Shown: positions 1-13,994, counted from the first letter of the stretch. The stretch: 64,000 nt of DNA from Dryococelus australis (GCA_029891345.1 CM057009.1:288558966-288622965); one strand, 5' to 3'. Program-made: numbers and translations. The notes: generated by a model not told the origin, from the sequence alone.

Positions 1-2119
1 TAAAAATAATTAACAGTCCAAAATTTTCAGCACAGTGAACTACAAAATAAATAATTAATATACTTCTTACGTTGCACATGTTTTAGTCATCCCTTCATCC
101 ATTTTTTGGTTACTATTTTAGAATCCTCTAAAGCTGATGAGATAAACTGTAATCCAGTGACAAATGATTTACAAACTGTAAAGCGTTTGAAGTCTAAAAG
201 TTTTCCAATTAATAACGCGAATTTTGAATGTCCTTATCCATTACAATTCCCCATTAACTACTAAAAATTGACACCAAGCATATGTCAGGCATGCAACTAT
301 CCCATTTGAACAAGCCACGAAATAAAACCGTATTATATAACTTAAATGGTTCGCTATAAAAATGAGCACATTTGAAACCAACATATGAAAAACTCAATGT
401 CCGTAACTGCACATATTTTATCGTAAGCAATGAGCAAAATATTAACAGTTAAGTTGGTAGCAAACTAGGAGAACCTGTTCCATGTCTTAACGTCTTATTA
501 GTCATCAAGTTAAAAAATTTTCACCTGCAATTAATTGTCTTTTCTACAGCGTGAATAGGAATAAAATTGGGGGTGGTTACAACACATTTATGTTTCTAAC
601 TCTTTCACCTCATAAGCTGGTTGATGCAAAGTTCAAGTTAGCTGGTTTATTGTTTTTTTACGGCTTCCTTCCGTGTCCGCTCTCGTGTGTCAATAAAATA
701 GCAGTACACCAGCAAGGTGATTTTAAGTGTCAATTTGTGACTCCTGAAATAAAGTATTCGTTAACGTAATAACCAAAACATTTCTATACATGTAATGAGT
801 AGAATGGCACTGTTTGTTATTGCTTCCTGCTGTATCTCCACGTAGTTTCTTGTCGCAGAAATGCTTGCTATTTAACGTAGGGTAATACGCGGACCTGGGC
901 AATGTGCTATTTCATGTCACTTAAATCTTTATAAATTCTGGACCTCGAATACACTTTAAATAAACTTTGTAAGTGTGTGTTGTTATATTCGCGATCTTCA
1001 TTGCAATTATGAAAGCTCAAATAAATGTGTGTGCGTTATTTAGTATTCACGTGATTCACCGTTTACGAGTTAATACCTCGGCACGTAAGTCACTCTCTTT
1101 GAAACAATAACACAACGGAAATGTTTTATACTGCATGTGAAGCATTCCTTGAGTGTTAAGAATACATCAAAACAGTACCATAACGTCTGTCCTAACTGTT
1201 TAATTTGTATCAGCCGATATCAAACAGCCAGTACTAACTTCTGCCAATAACATTCAAAGCAGTTAATTTAAGGAAAAATTATATTCTGCACTAAATGTGT
1301 GGATGCAGTTTCATTAAATGCCGGGAAATGAGCTAGGTGTTGTTTTTTCGTATTCTGGTGAAGTTACGTTTATATTAGTGGAGGCATTTAAATTATAAAA
1401 GCGAAAAGTTATGTTTTTATAAGCAAAGCAATGGGTCTTAGCAAACTTTAGTATTGTGTGTTTTAAAAACTGTATGGCTGGCTGAAGTTATACGAAACTT
1501 GCGTCTAGTGAGAAATATTACTGTGGTAGTATGCTTAAAAATTTGGATTAATTATGTTCAGCAGTTCAGTTTCTTGACAATATGATTTTCGTAATGTAAT
1601 GCGTCGCCTGCCACCATTTGCTTGTGCTTAGTTTTGTATAAAATATTAATTTGTGATGTATTTATTTATTGTTATTCTACTCGTAAATGTTGTTATACAT
1701 AAATATAATTCTTAGGTAATTTAACGATGAACACTCAAAACGTCTTGGGGTTGTTTTTAACTGAAAAGGAATAGCATTTAACACTTCTGCTATTCTGTTG
1801 ACAACCTAAACGAAACATATTTCCTTGTGAAATCGGAAGTATTGAAACAGTTAAGGGCATCAATTTATACCTAAACAGAAAAATATAAAATGAATTGGGC
1901 AAATTAGTCAATATTCACAAAACGATATTATTTGTTAAATTACTGTGTACGCAATAATAGTGCTGATTAAAATACTGATTACTTTGCGTTGTTTATGAAA
2001 TGTGTATGCAGTAGAAATATGAGCTAGCTGATGTAAATACCAGCTGGAAGTTACATGACAGTGTTTATGTTGATAGGTAAGCGGAAATAGACGTAACCAA
2101 TGAGCTGAAAGTAGAAATT
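1..2119. other. Anonymous AT-rich DNA, no gene seen
   Basis: I see no coding signature, repeat match to the rest of the window, or RNA gene here. The only open frames are short and without recognisable motifs. It is described only so that the stretch is accounted for. Confidence 0.5.
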
Positions 2120-2166
2120 TATCAGGGCTTTCAAAAGCGCACATTTTACCGTGAACAGCCTTTAGC
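2120..2166 (-). mobile_element. Solo terminal inverted repeat of the ~420 bp MITE family
   Basis: The segment reads GGGCTTTCAAAAGCGCACAT followed by TTTACCGTGAACAGCCT, which is the right-hand end of the TA-flanked MITE copies at 38.6, 39.5, 45.3 and 51.4 kb. No matching left end is visible upstream, so this is either a truncated copy or an end whose partner has decayed. Confidence 0.6.
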
Positions 2167-2169
2167 AGT

Positions 2170-5100
2170 ATGCATCGATCACAATTAGGTGAACCTGCCC
2201 CTTCAAAATATGTTAGAATCATGCATGGAGGTTTGTCCGAAGGGTTCACTGTACAAGTCTGACACAGGCCTGAGGAAGGACCTATAGGTATCCGTCATTC
2301 CGGAAGTACAGAAAAAATATACACACCTAAAAAAAATGTTTTGCACCACCAGTATTTTTGAGTTCTTAGCTTGCGCACGTCCCAGCAGAAAGTATGGGAT
2401 GAAGATACACCCTTTATAAAATACCCCGCCAGAACTGACGGTTTATTTGTAATGCGCCTACTATCACAGCGAACATAATACATGTCAAACCTATTCTAGT
2501 AGGTGGTGCAAAACTTTTTTTTCAAGTCTTTGCATTAACAATTATTGATACCATCGATGTAAGAGCACTAAGTTTATGCCCACTGAAATAATCATTGTGT
2601 CTGACAGAGTCTACAAAGAAAAAAGTCAAATTTTGTGACAACAGTAAATTATTAATGTTACTACAACAGTAATTTCTTAGTTATCCGCGAACCATCAGTA
2701 TTGTTGCTGATTATGCAATTGGATCCCGCTGAATATGAAAATCACTGTTGACATTCTGGAATTTTATTCTTCTTCAGAAAACTATTGCGGAATTTTCTAA
2801 AACAAAGCTTAATTCATTTCTATAAAGAGATATGAAATATTTTCGGCGTTGCTCAATCTACTGGAGTGTGTGTTAATCTTGTCTGGCATAACTGGCAGTG
2901 AAGACAATAAAAATTACGGCTATTAAATTGTTATAAGCATCAGTAATTTCAAAATGAACTTATTAAGAGTATATGTATAATTGTAATATAAAATTATCAA
3001 AAATATAACTTAATTTACGAATTGAAGATTCTAATACCAAAATTACATTTCATTAATCATTTGCAATATTATGGATCTCTCTACATATTTACGCTTGGAA
3101 AACTTTCACGTTTATTACAAATAACTTTCTCAAATTATTTGAATATCCCCTTTCGTACACTATACACACTTTCAAAACTTCGTGCACCTAAATTAAGCTT
3201 AATGTGCGTAATGACTCACTCACGACCCTAACGAAAGTGGTAAGAGAATTTTGAATGTTGTAGTACATGCGTACTTCTGTATGGCCTCCTGCACGTGAAG
3301 TATTCTTGTACATTGCTGAAGTGCATCACTGCTAGGTGGCAGTGCTTCCCTATTCTTAGCCACACACAAACAGAGCATACAGCTGAGAAGCTGGTTGCTT
3401 GCAGTGTAGATGTCCCATACAACATGTTTAGTTATCGTGGTCATTTGTGAAGTCAGATCACTTCCAGTGAGAACTTGGAACCCCGTATCATTCTGCTTTT
3501 GCGAGTTTGACAGTATTTTGCTAATCAGATGTTTAAGAACGCCTCACATCACCTTACACCAAAACCGATGGCAGTGATGGACCCCTTGCACCTCCGACAA
3601 TCATCTCTTTCTTCCTTATCGGGGCATACAGGATGGTACAAGTGTCCACTTCATGACGGCTTGTTCGGAGCCCTGACACGTCAGCTCACATCGCTGAGAT
3701 AGCATCAATTTGATTTTGAAAGCTACCAGCGATGACGACTTCCAAGTAATGAAATACTGTTTATTTTTTCAAAGTGACATAACAGAGAGGTTGCAAGCTG
3801 GTCTTTATTTTCTGGCAGGGAAATGAAATTCTTTCTAGTTTTCTGGATGATTCACACTTTCGCCTTCAACTGACCTGTGAATGGGCCTTCATGACTTTGA
3901 TCGCCTTTGTCTGAAAACAAATTTTTGTTAGAGATGCTCCGGTTGCGATCAAGCAGAATGTCCTTTCTTGAGAATTTAATAATAGTTCTTAACATAAACT
4001 ATAACATCTGCAAGATTTTCAAAGGTTCTAGCAGAAGTGGGCTTTCCAAATGCTTACATATAGCCTTTCTATAAATAATCTAAACTGAATAGCTCGTAAC
4101 TTCAAATGCAGTTGGACAAGTTATTCTGCCGCTCAGCATCCTGATTAGTCCTGCGTTCTCAACACTTCACGTATCACCATTGAGCTCTGCCAATGCTAGA
4201 GGTTTGGAACATAGTTAGTCGCGTAAGATGGCGACGAGATATGCAGGGCAACCAGCTTCATATGCTACACTGATCTGGTAAATGATATCACACTCTTCTT
4301 TTGCCTTGCTTCGTTGCTGAAGCTTTTTAGAGATGGACAAATGTAGGAAGACAAGACTTCTTGAGAGGCTCGTAGAATTTTGCTGTAGCGACTTACACCT
4401 CAATAGCAATCTTCCCTTAACGAAGTGTGTAAAAATTTTCTGAACAAAGTCACGCGTATTTCGAAACAATCAGCCATTTTCTTAGCTGCAATATCTTTGG
4501 TAACCACACTCTTAAGCTGGGTAAATACATGTTCAAACGGATAATAACGCAGCAGCTTCTAGAACTTTAAGAAGTTTATCCTTGTTTTCCAAGTCGCAGA
4601 TTTTTCTACTATATCAAACTTTACTCTTTACTTTAAGTATTTAGTGTGAGTGACAATTTGGCAATTGGCAGCTCGCTGAAGTGAATCGTCGTCGGTTGTG
4701 GTGTCAGTTAGACCACCTGAATATTTGCCTGTTCCAACAAGCCATTCCTGAGTGTGATCTAGATAAACTTAATTTAATTTTCCAGTGGAATCTTTGACTA
4801 TGAAGTCACCAGACATAAATGCCCACTCCATTTCCGCAAGTAGTCAATGCATTTTTGCTATGTAAAATGATATAGATTTCAAGTACTTGATGGGGTAGTA
4901 TTTAGCCAAATATGGTAACATTGCTGAGATAATATGGGAATGTTAGTACCAATTGCCCTCTCGAATGGATCTGGTGAAGCTTAGGATAACAGACACAATA
5001 TATTATTAAATACACCAACAAGCAAAATTCTGATCTCCTTTGCAATGAAGTGATGCAAACTCCTGGACATAGAGATTCCGTAACTTAGATATTGACTGTA

Positions 5101-5264
5101 GAATCGATGTAATTGAACAATTTATGGTATTAACAGCAGTTTCTGTGTTTTAAGGTCTCTGCGAGACATTTATCCTGTTCTACAAATTACAAAATAAAAT
5201 TAGGCAGCAAAATGCGCCAGAGAGCTTGGTAAATTGAGAAGTCTCATTGCTTTCTTGTATTGTA
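2170..5264. other. Anonymous region, possible decayed coding sequence on the minus strand
   Basis: On the minus strand around 3.5-4.5 kb, several protein-like stretches run between stop codons, and near 3.57-3.65 kb there is a cysteine-rich run (CPDKEERDDCRRCK). I cannot tie these to a family. They may be the remains of a transposase, but that is inference. The rest shows nothing I can name. Confidence 0.25.
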
Positions 5265-5265
5265 G

Positions 5266-5455
5266 TGTATAGGGTTTATTAATGTCCCCACTGTTATGCC
5301 TGAAGGTTTATCAGGGGACGGCCTACAAACTAACTTATGACCTAACTTTTACTAAAACCCATGCCTTACCTCGGATTCGAACCCAGAGACTCCCGCACCT
5401 CTGTGGGGCGGTGCACAAACCGACTGCCCCACGGGAGGTCGGCACTTTCATTCTT
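5266..5455 (-). mobile_element. tRNA-derived SINE (family B), copy 1
   Basis: Read on the minus strand, the element opens with a tRNA-like head holding a degenerate A box (GTGGGGCAGTCGG) and a perfect B box (GGTTCGAATCC), the two internal RNA polymerase III promoter elements. A ~110 bp body follows and ends in a motif read as GGGGACATTAATAAACCC. The copy at 22.79-22.96 kb shares both the head and this 3' end, so this is a dispersed family and not a tRNA gene. The head cannot fold into a fully paired acceptor stem. Confidence 0.75.
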
Positions 5456-6714
5456 GAAGGTTTTCACTTCCGTTACCCAATTTCAATCAAATTTTCCTGG
5501 AGTCTCGCTGTTGTAACATGCTGAGAAAATTCATGGGAATGGGAAGATTATTAATATCAGACACTATTGGAAATTGGGATTGTTGTATTTCAGATCGAGT
5601 AGAGGCTAGAGTTTCTTATCTACTGCAAGTATTTTATATTTTTATTCACCACTACAAAAACACCTGCATTAATATTCTACCTGAATGACTGCAGACTGAG
5701 TTAAAGGCGAATTTTTTTTTTCAACATATTCATGTTTGTTGCTCGCTTGCTGGCTTCTGCTACCATTATCGAAAAGGCTGCCCTGATATAACCACATTTT
5801 TAATTGCTGAAAGAGTACCGTATGTATTTTTCCCAACGTTTACCTATTTTCAAGCAGTGATATTTTGTGGCAAATGTGTACAACTCTTATATTTACAACA
5901 ATGATTTTCGTATTCAGTGGAGTCGACATATCTCAAAAACTTGCTTTTGCCAATCAGTAGGTGAACGATTATTTAGTTCCAAAATTTTAAACAAGGAATA
6001 TTATGGTTCGTCCTGCATTCATAACAACATCTATTCTAAATAAAGAAACTTCAATGAATAAACGTTATTACTGTGCAAGACAAAACCACTACACGTGTGT
6101 TTATAAATACTACGGGTTTTTCGTTTGAATCCAAGCAGACAAATCAGGCTAACAGTATGTTCCCTTCACGTTGTGCACTTCTGCCAAGATAAGACACTTT
6201 GGTCACAGAAGCAGCAAGAAATGTTATGCAAATAATGAAATAAGAGGCAAGCCAGGAGGTTCTGGGCCTGATAAAGGTTCGAATGTATACACCTCAGAAG
6301 CAGTGTTCAACTCTCTGAACGTTTGATTTAATGGTTTGAAACTATAAAAGTATAAATAAAGTTCCTTTTCATCTAAATAATGGGAAAAATATCCTGAAAC
6401 AATTGCCTCTCACTAGAAATATTTTTCATGTTTCTTATCTGATTTACATGAAGTGGTTGGATTATCGACACCTACTACGTTAATTAATAAACTATATGAA
6501 TATCAAGGCTGCTACATCAGTTTCCATTACCTACCCTATATTAGATTATACTGTTATGTGCGTATTGCATGAAGCATGTTGGTTGTATTTGTTTTATGGT
6601 AGTGCTTTGCCACATCTGGAGTATATTGACTAGCATAAGATGGAAAAGCATTTTTTTCTATGACTGCCATTAATTAAGTATTGTGAGATATATTTCAAGT
6701 AGAATTGTTATGCC
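5456..6714. other. Anonymous AT-rich DNA
   Basis: No coding or repeat signature could be supported in this stretch. Confidence 0.45.
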
Positions 6715-7310
6715 GATTCGGGGACAAGGCGTGGGGGCGCAAAGCATCAGAGATGTTCATGCTCTGATGCCGGCGGCCATCTTGTCTGCCACATCCCATG
6801 TTGTGACCTGGTCCTTTGACCTTAATCCTGGTGACCTTTGACCTCGAAAACCAAAAATTTCACAAACAAATATTTTAAAAAGTATTTCAAATGTATTAAA
6901 AATTTTATTATAAAAAATTATTATTAAAATTTATTTTTTTTTAATTATTAAAAAAATACCATTGAAAAATATTTCAAAAATTTACATTTCCAGAGGTTTG
7001 CTCAGCACCATGTCCATCCCCCTCCAATCAATCATATAGTTTTAACACTCCCCGCACCTCCCCCTCACATATACTCATTCTATCGTATGCAGCCATTTTG
7101 GTATTTTCATTTGTCACTTGTTTATACCTTGCTAAGGCCGCAATATTGGATTTAATATGTTTACCTCACATCTCCTAGGTGGCAGTAGCATATTAATAGT
7201 CTATATCGCCACCAGGCGAGTTGTTGATTTAGCCACCATGTGGCAGCGATATTTCGTTTTTTTTTTTTAAATCTATAGGTGGGGCTGTCAGTGCCCTTCA
7301 TACTGGATTC
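6715..7310. repeat. Probable dispersed repeat with TGACCTTTGACCT motif
   Basis: The stretch starts with a GC-rich block containing CGGCGGCCATCTTG. It is followed by repeated TGACC/TTTGACC half-sites, including a perfect TGACCTTTGACCT (a direct repeat with one-base spacing) at 6832-6844, then A/T homopolymer runs and two CTAGGTGGCAG / ACCATGTGGCAG segments near 7.18 and 7.24 kb. The composition break from both flanks suggests an inserted repeat, but no second copy is present in the window. Confidence 0.3.
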
Positions 7311-7436
7311 AATTTTAACACATAGGTTGACGTTTAATTTCGGCCTGCACCGAATTGTGACAAGGACTATTCCTGCAAAGTATGTAAACTGTCGTATTTA
7401 ATTATTTTTGTTTTATTTTTCAACATAAGTATTTTT

Positions 7437-7441
<5 letters not shown>

Positions 7442-7488
<47 letters not shown>
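7442..7488. repeat. (TA)n microsatellite
   Basis: An uninterrupted alternating AT tract of 47 bp. It is followed by an A run at 7501-7510. Confidence 0.95.
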
Positions 7489-7489
<1 letters not shown>

Positions 7490-9985
7490 CAGAGGGGTTT
7501 AAAAAAAAAATAAACCAAAATATTTTTTAAAATCTATTTTATTTATTTGATAATGCACAAAATTTCATGTTATTGGCCAGTTAGGAAAGCCGATAAGGAA
7601 CCTATCATGAAAAATAGGACGTCTCCTATTACCAAACCTGGTACGAAATACGGCCGTGCAAGGCGGGGAGTGCCATGAGTGCCATACTAGTCAGTATAAT
7701 GGCCGCTATGTCGGACCTTACACGAGCTATTACGGAATCAGGTATCGTGTTATACAGCCTTCAGTGCAGGGGAGTTTCTACCTCGACCTCGTCTTGGTGC
7801 GATCACCCTGACCTGTCCGGAGCGCTGCTGCCGTCACCAGTTACGTCATTGCAGATGTTTGAACTGATTGGAAGGAATGTCTCCCAGATTTTCGAGTATG
7901 TTCCTCCACGTTGGAGTGCTAGTTACGATCGCGATGTTTCACACTACATAATTTCATGGTTGAAGTGAGATAAGGAAATACAAATTTGGGGGTCATGATA
8001 GGCGACGGCCATCCGTCGCTAGGGTCTGTTTCGTGTGAACAAGTTTTAAAGATATACATTGTTAAATACAGGGGGTAGTTGTCAATCAAGTTAAGTCATT
8101 TTGGACATTTTTTTACGATCATGTTTGGTGATTGCATTTTATAATGTTTTAAATATTGTTTAAGGGTTTTCAATAAAGAGCATTCGGAAAGTTAACAATT
8201 GTGCATAATGGAATGTGTTTATATTAAAAGAATTTGTAATCAGTCAGTTGTAAAGTTCGGCAAAGAATAAATGAAGTGGCAGTGTTGCCCTGAAATATAA
8301 ATTGGTCATTTTATGATAATGATCCAAAAATTTGGAACATTTAGTTTTGACCCTCTTAGGTTTTGTTCAAATTTGTCTAAAAAAATGTGCTACCAAAGAT
8401 AGTAAAACGTATTAATTTTTAGATGTTTTGGTATTGTAGTTTTTATTACAACGCTCTGAAACAAGCATTTTTCAGTTTTCCATTGTCATCTGATTACATA
8501 ATTGACAGTTACTTGGTCTAGAAATGTGAGAGTAGGATGAACTAAAATACAATTTAAAGCTTATTTTTCAGCATTTAATATACTGTATAGGATCACCAGT
8601 TTCAGTACTAAATGCTTTTTAAGTTCACCCACTTCGAAATTTGACCTCGAATATCTCAAAAAGCGTCGAATGAAAAATTTTATAAATACTCACACATAAA
8701 ATTGAATATTTCAACATTGTTTGTACAAAGTTTTATCATGGGATCATATTAGAATTATATGTCTTACAATTTTTTTTTATTTACCTTGAGCACGTTAACC
8801 ATAGGTATAAGGCAGGAATGTTCATTATTTCATTTACAAAATGCAGTATCTGAGCCACAACTCAATAAATGTTTTACAAAAATTTTAATGAATTCATATT
8901 TTATCTTGAGCTCCCTCTTTCAGCACTGCCACTTTACCTTTTCCCGTAGTCCGTTTCAAGAACTCTTAGTGATCTTGCGAGTAAGAAAAATATACAGGAG
9001 GTCTAGCAGAATAGAGAAATTTCTATTTCTTTGTCTCTGTGGCAGAGTACTTAAACAAAACTAAAGCAAGCCACCACTGGTCTTCATAGTAAAATCTTAC
9101 ATAGCTTCTTAATTTTTAATATGTTAGTGTTTGTTTTTTATCATTTTCTAACAAGGATTTTTTAAATGGTCCATTACCGAATAAAAATACCTTTTCCAGT
9201 TTTTCATTATCCGATTCAGGAAGAAAGGTAATGAAATTATATTTAGTTTTGGTAGCAGTAAATCGCTCTTCAAGCTATTTTGCTTCTTCTCGGCGGTGTT
9301 GACTGGATAAAAAAGTGAACTCTGTGGACTCAATGTTTGCCTTACACCACATGAATAACTGTAATGGTGTCATTATTAAATCTTCATTTGTTGTCGGAGG
9401 CTTGTCTTCACTGCAAGTATTTTGAACCCCCCCCCCCCCCCCTCCTAACTTCACCGAACCATCACGTACCCTTCCCCAAGCGCTGTTGCACTGAAATGCC
9501 ACTCAACCTTAATTCCAAAATAATTTTCATTTTTGGTTATCGTTACGATTGAAACACAAGAAGCGAGGCCGAGTAAGGCAGGAATGCGAACAACGAGTGT
9601 TATTAATGCGATATTCACAAACAACGGGACTGTAAAGCAACGACTGAAAATGCAGGAATCTGCAGAATTACAGTACGTAGAATATCTGAGTCTGGCTGAC
9701 ACAGTGGGGTTGCGGCAATTTCATCAACGTCTAACAGCAGTAACCCCACCCAGGCTACAAGGGAGAGCCAATAGGAGTGAAGGATATCGGAGAAGGTGAG
9801 CGTGAAGTAGAAGTGTAATGGACACGGCGGCTAAGGCCGGGGTGTCAGTCGGCGTCAGTCCTCCCTGAACAGCGGTCTCCGAGCAGCTATTGGGAGTACG
9901 TGTGTTATGCTAGGGTGAGAGAGTGAGCCCGGAGCCCCTTATATCCTTGTCCTCCCTTAACAGATTGTCACTCACACCTACCTCG
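7490..9985. other. Anonymous DNA with a 16-base C run
   Basis: An open frame of 97 codons on the plus strand (7675-7968) and a few shorter ones show no recognisable motif. A homopolymer of 16 C lies at 9427-9442. From about 9.65 to 9.97 kb the GC content rises, which could be the upstream part of the element whose broken gene follows on the minus strand; that link is inference. Confidence 0.4.
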
Positions 9986-9989
9986 ATCC

Positions 9990-11690
9990 CTTACCCCACT
10001 AAAAATTTCACGCTGTAATTATTGTAAGTTGAATCAGATCCTCCTGAAAGCCGCAGTACCATCTGAGCAATAGTAGACTTTTCCAAATTTGTAAACAGTC
10101 GTGAACTAGAAATGTAGGGGAATAATTTCTTCTGAAATAAATTGACAGCAACTCTGTCATGCTTACGATTTTCGGAAACCCAGACAATACTTTTGAAGGT
10201 TACTCCATCAGAAGTCTTAGCAGTATACAGCAATAGGAATTAAAGTTTGCCTGATCATTCTCCCAGTGAAATGATGAAACCTCATCTTGCAAAACGAAGG
10301 AATAATTTTCTGATTAATTGTTCAAAATTAAGTCTTTTTTTTTCTTTTAAATACTGGTAGAAATCATACTATTCTTTTACTATTAAAGAATGTTCAGAAC
10401 CAATAACTGTTCACTTAATGATTCTAAAAAAATATTCTGTCGTTTTAGTGAAGTTTTCAAATGTGCACCTGTCTATAGTTACTAACTTCTTGTAAGTGAT
10501 GTGGTCAACCGTTTCTTCTTTCGACTCTATGCTTAACTCTTCCTTCTAACTTTTCACACCTGAACAACAAGGGCACTCACTGAAGGGGTATGCCTTTCCT
10601 GGCCCAGCATACATTATTGTGGCTAAATAAGACTTGTAATCATTCAAATCTGTACCATCATTCAGTGTAATAGTTCTTAATATAGAACAGTGTATCATCA
10701 GTTTGGAATTATGATATGCAGTACAAACACAAATTGAGTGAGTACCAGTTCCTCCCGCTAAGGAGCAATGTTTGGGGCGTACCGTAACTCAGGGAATTCT
10801 GAAAATTCTATTTTTTTCATTTGGAAACTCATTCTTGAATATATAACACAACTGATTTAAATATCCTAAAACTAGTCTTCTTTGTACATGAATTCGATCA
10901 CTGTCATTTGTCTTTACTAAAACAAAGTCTTTTATACAGGCATGATCACTGTTATATAAATTGGTAACTTGCTGGATGTCATTGTTATTTATAACTTTGC
11001 AAGGCTTCGAATTAATTGTTGTCAAAATGCAATTTTACTTTACTAGAACATTGCCATTATGTTTCTAGCACCAAACTCCTTTTATACTTTTTTTGCAGGT
11101 CCAATTTTTGAGTAGTGCTGTAAGAATCTGTAATTCTGTACTATGACTTAGATTTTCTTCATTAAACTTTACTTTAAACCAAGTTACTGTTTCGCCCTCA
11201 GAAATGTTGCTTGTCTTTTGAATGGTCTATTTCTTCGTTTACTTCTGTCAGTACCTTCTCCGTCACCCTTTTCTATGTTTTTTCTACTTCTTGTTTACAA
11301 TATGACTGAACATGTAATCGTTCCTTTACGATAAATGATTCTCGAAGAATGTTGGGAGACTTGTTCAAACAACTCAATCTAACACCTGACTATAAAAACT
11401 CTTCATCTTGATGACTAGGACCACATATTATATCTCCTACTGCTAATGATATAACTTCAACTCTATTACTTAATTTATTTCTTGGTTAATTCTTTCTACA
11501 ACTATCACGAAGGTTCATTAGTTTCTTAATCTTAGCAGAAACAGAAAACAACAATTTTGTTACAAGTCTAAGAATATCTTTAAATGCTTTGTGAATCCCT
11601 TTGTCAAATGGGCTGCAATAACACATTCTATCACTTACTTGGTCGTCCATTGTAAGAAAATGCACACACAAAACACTGACATGATGCACA
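9990..11690 (-). pseudogene. Broken transposase-like gene of an unnamed invertebrate family
   Basis: Translated on the minus strand across several frameshifts and stops, the region gives a connected series of motifs. These are a start-like MHHVSVLC near 11.69 kb, a segment HVQRRLVLGYLNQ near 10.87 kb, SENYSFVLQDE followed by FHWENDQA at 10.25-10.31 kb, HDRVAVNLFQKKL near 10.13 kb, and VYYCSDGTAAFRR at 10.04-10.08 kb. This order resembles a recurrent, high-copy invertebrate ORF family that carries the SENYSFVLQDE and SDGAA-type motifs; I do not know an accepted name for it. The acidic residue in the SDG motif could be a catalytic Asp of a DDE nuclease, which is inference. Frames change at least three times, so the gene is dead. 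No terminal repeats were found around it. Confidence 0.6.
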
Positions 11691-11829
11691 AATTATGCCA
11701 ATTTCGTACAAGCAAAAATTGTGCACAGTAAACTTCACGTCAATAGAGATACATGACGACTGAACAATGTGTACTGCTTCCTCACACAAACTCCAGCTGT
11801 CACACAGCATGAGCCACATAGTTCCCTGT

Positions 11830-12395
11830 TCACACCTGCAGCTTGGCCTTACTTCGTTAGGCCCGTAGCCTGTCCTGGCCGTCTACAATCCATCCATGTT
11901 GCAGGTTATTTTATTATTAAGACCATTTTAATTTGAAAAAAAATTGTGAATGGGGAAAATACGTTTGTAAAAATATTGCTCTGTACATAAATATTTACCA
12001 TAACCAAATAAAATCAACAATTATTGAAAATATATTGTCAAGAATACTCACAATACGTTAATAATGTAGCATAATGCTGTAATTAATAGTATTAGAAAAA
12101 TCAGCAAAAAAATATTTAATTATTAATATTAAACATTAAAACAACTATTTTTAATAGTATTAAGATATTTATTGCATAAATAATAAATCAACTGCGGAAA
12201 AACAATGTTAAAGTTAATATAAATGATATGGATTTTAATTAAGTAATCAGATATGTATTAATTAATTTATAGATAATACTTTAACTAAAATAAAGAATAA
12301 TTTTAAAGTGAATAAATTAAGTAGCTATTCGAAAAGTAACATAATATACATATAAATAAGTGGTTTTTGGTAGATATTACAGTTTGTTACACTGT
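11830..12395. other. AT-rich spacer
   Basis: Short GC-rich block at 11.82-11.90 kb, then very AT-rich sequence with no motif I can support. It may include the 5' flank of the polymerase pseudogene that follows. Confidence 0.4.
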
Positions 12396-13994
12396 CAAAT
12401 ATACACAAGGACCAAACCATGCTATTACTTTACAAATACCGAAAAGTACAGGAGAAAAAAACTTTTATTAAAAGAATTTTACTCAGAAGAACTAATCCAC
12501 TTCTTAATTATTTAAACAGTAAAACGTCTACTCAATTAAAAACGTTAGCAATTGAATATGATATAGAACAGTAACCTATCAACTTAAGACCAAATAAACT
12601 TAAAAGCTTAATTACCATAATAATATTTACAAGATTTTTGATAGGCCCTACTATTGAAGTAATTAGTAATTATTTACCATTTACAAAACACTGATGGTTA
12701 TGTGTTTAAAGATATACGCGGAAGATAGAAAAATACTGAAATAGATGCAGCATTAAGGGTATAATTAAGAGATTTGGAAATAACAGCGACGATAATATTA
12801 AAAAAGTATCAAATATTTACATACTACTAGAGATGGTTTTAAGATTGAAATATATTAATATATTGACAAAGTTGTAAGAGTGTTAAAATCAGTGTACAAT
12901 TGCTATATATTTATGCAAAATTAGGACATAACTGAAGAAATTAAGTTCAAAGAACTAATAAAATTATATAAATCAAAGAACTGAGATATGTATGTTACTG
13001 AAAACATATTACTTATTAAAACGACATAATTTGTACGGCGAGGTCGCGACTCAACAAATATTTTAACACCTATTAATGAATATATCTCCTTAAGAGGGTC
13101 TTCATATATCCATTCGCAAGATACTTTAACTTGTATTAATAATAAAATTAATTTTTAATAAATTTTTTTATGTGGGCTAACGAACTGGCTTTGAATACTA
13201 TAGCAGTTCATCCGAAAAGATCACTATATAAAACATCTTTACTTATATATTGGTAAAACATTAGAAAATTTTGTAATGCCCATTAAAATAACCTAAACAC
13301 CAAATTTGAAAAGAAAGCAAATATAATTACACATGCATATTCCTGAGATGAAAAATTTATGTTATTTATTATCATTACGTAGCTAACGATAAAAAAGATA
13401 AACATATCAATTTATCGCATGCTACTGAAGTTAAAAATAATCGTTATTGTTTTATTAAATATCTCTTAAGATTATATTCTGAACAAAGTTGTGAAAAGAA
13501 CACAAATTATATACCTCGGGAGAGATAATAAACAATGTTTTATTTTGAAGAAACGTTATCTGGACATGAAGAATATAGTTCATCGCATGAGGCTTCAATA
13601 ATAATTATATATTAAAAAGATAAACATTCTAATCGACTTATGTTTGTAGTGTATGCTAACTCTGAATGTTTGTTAGGAAAATTGCTAACTAGCAGTATAG
13701 AACCTATAAAATCATATGATTATTCATCAAAAACATGATATTTTTTGTCATTATATAAAACGTGCTAATTTAAATTGAAAATGTGTTGTACGTTTAGGTG
13801 AAGATTCAGAAAAAAATTATTGTAAAAAATTTAAAGAATGAAGTCAGAGAAATTTAAATCTATATAAAAAAATAATAAATAAATTGACTTAAGAGGAACA
13901 TAAATACTATGATAATGCTGAAATGAATTTTGATCGGCGAAAGAGATCTTACTATCCAACATTTAACTAAATGTATAACTCAAATAGTTTAGGG

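Noticed and set aside
3500-5200. Minus-strand peptide-like stretches with a Cys-rich run as a transposase or zinc-finger gene
   Set aside because: Frames are broken every few dozen codons, and I could not match the order of motifs to any family. Kept only as a remark.
7675-7968. A 97-codon open frame on the plus strand as a possible host gene or exon
   Set aside because: No motif, no convincing splice context and no repeat or homologous frame in the window; chance cannot be excluded in a 64 kb sequence.
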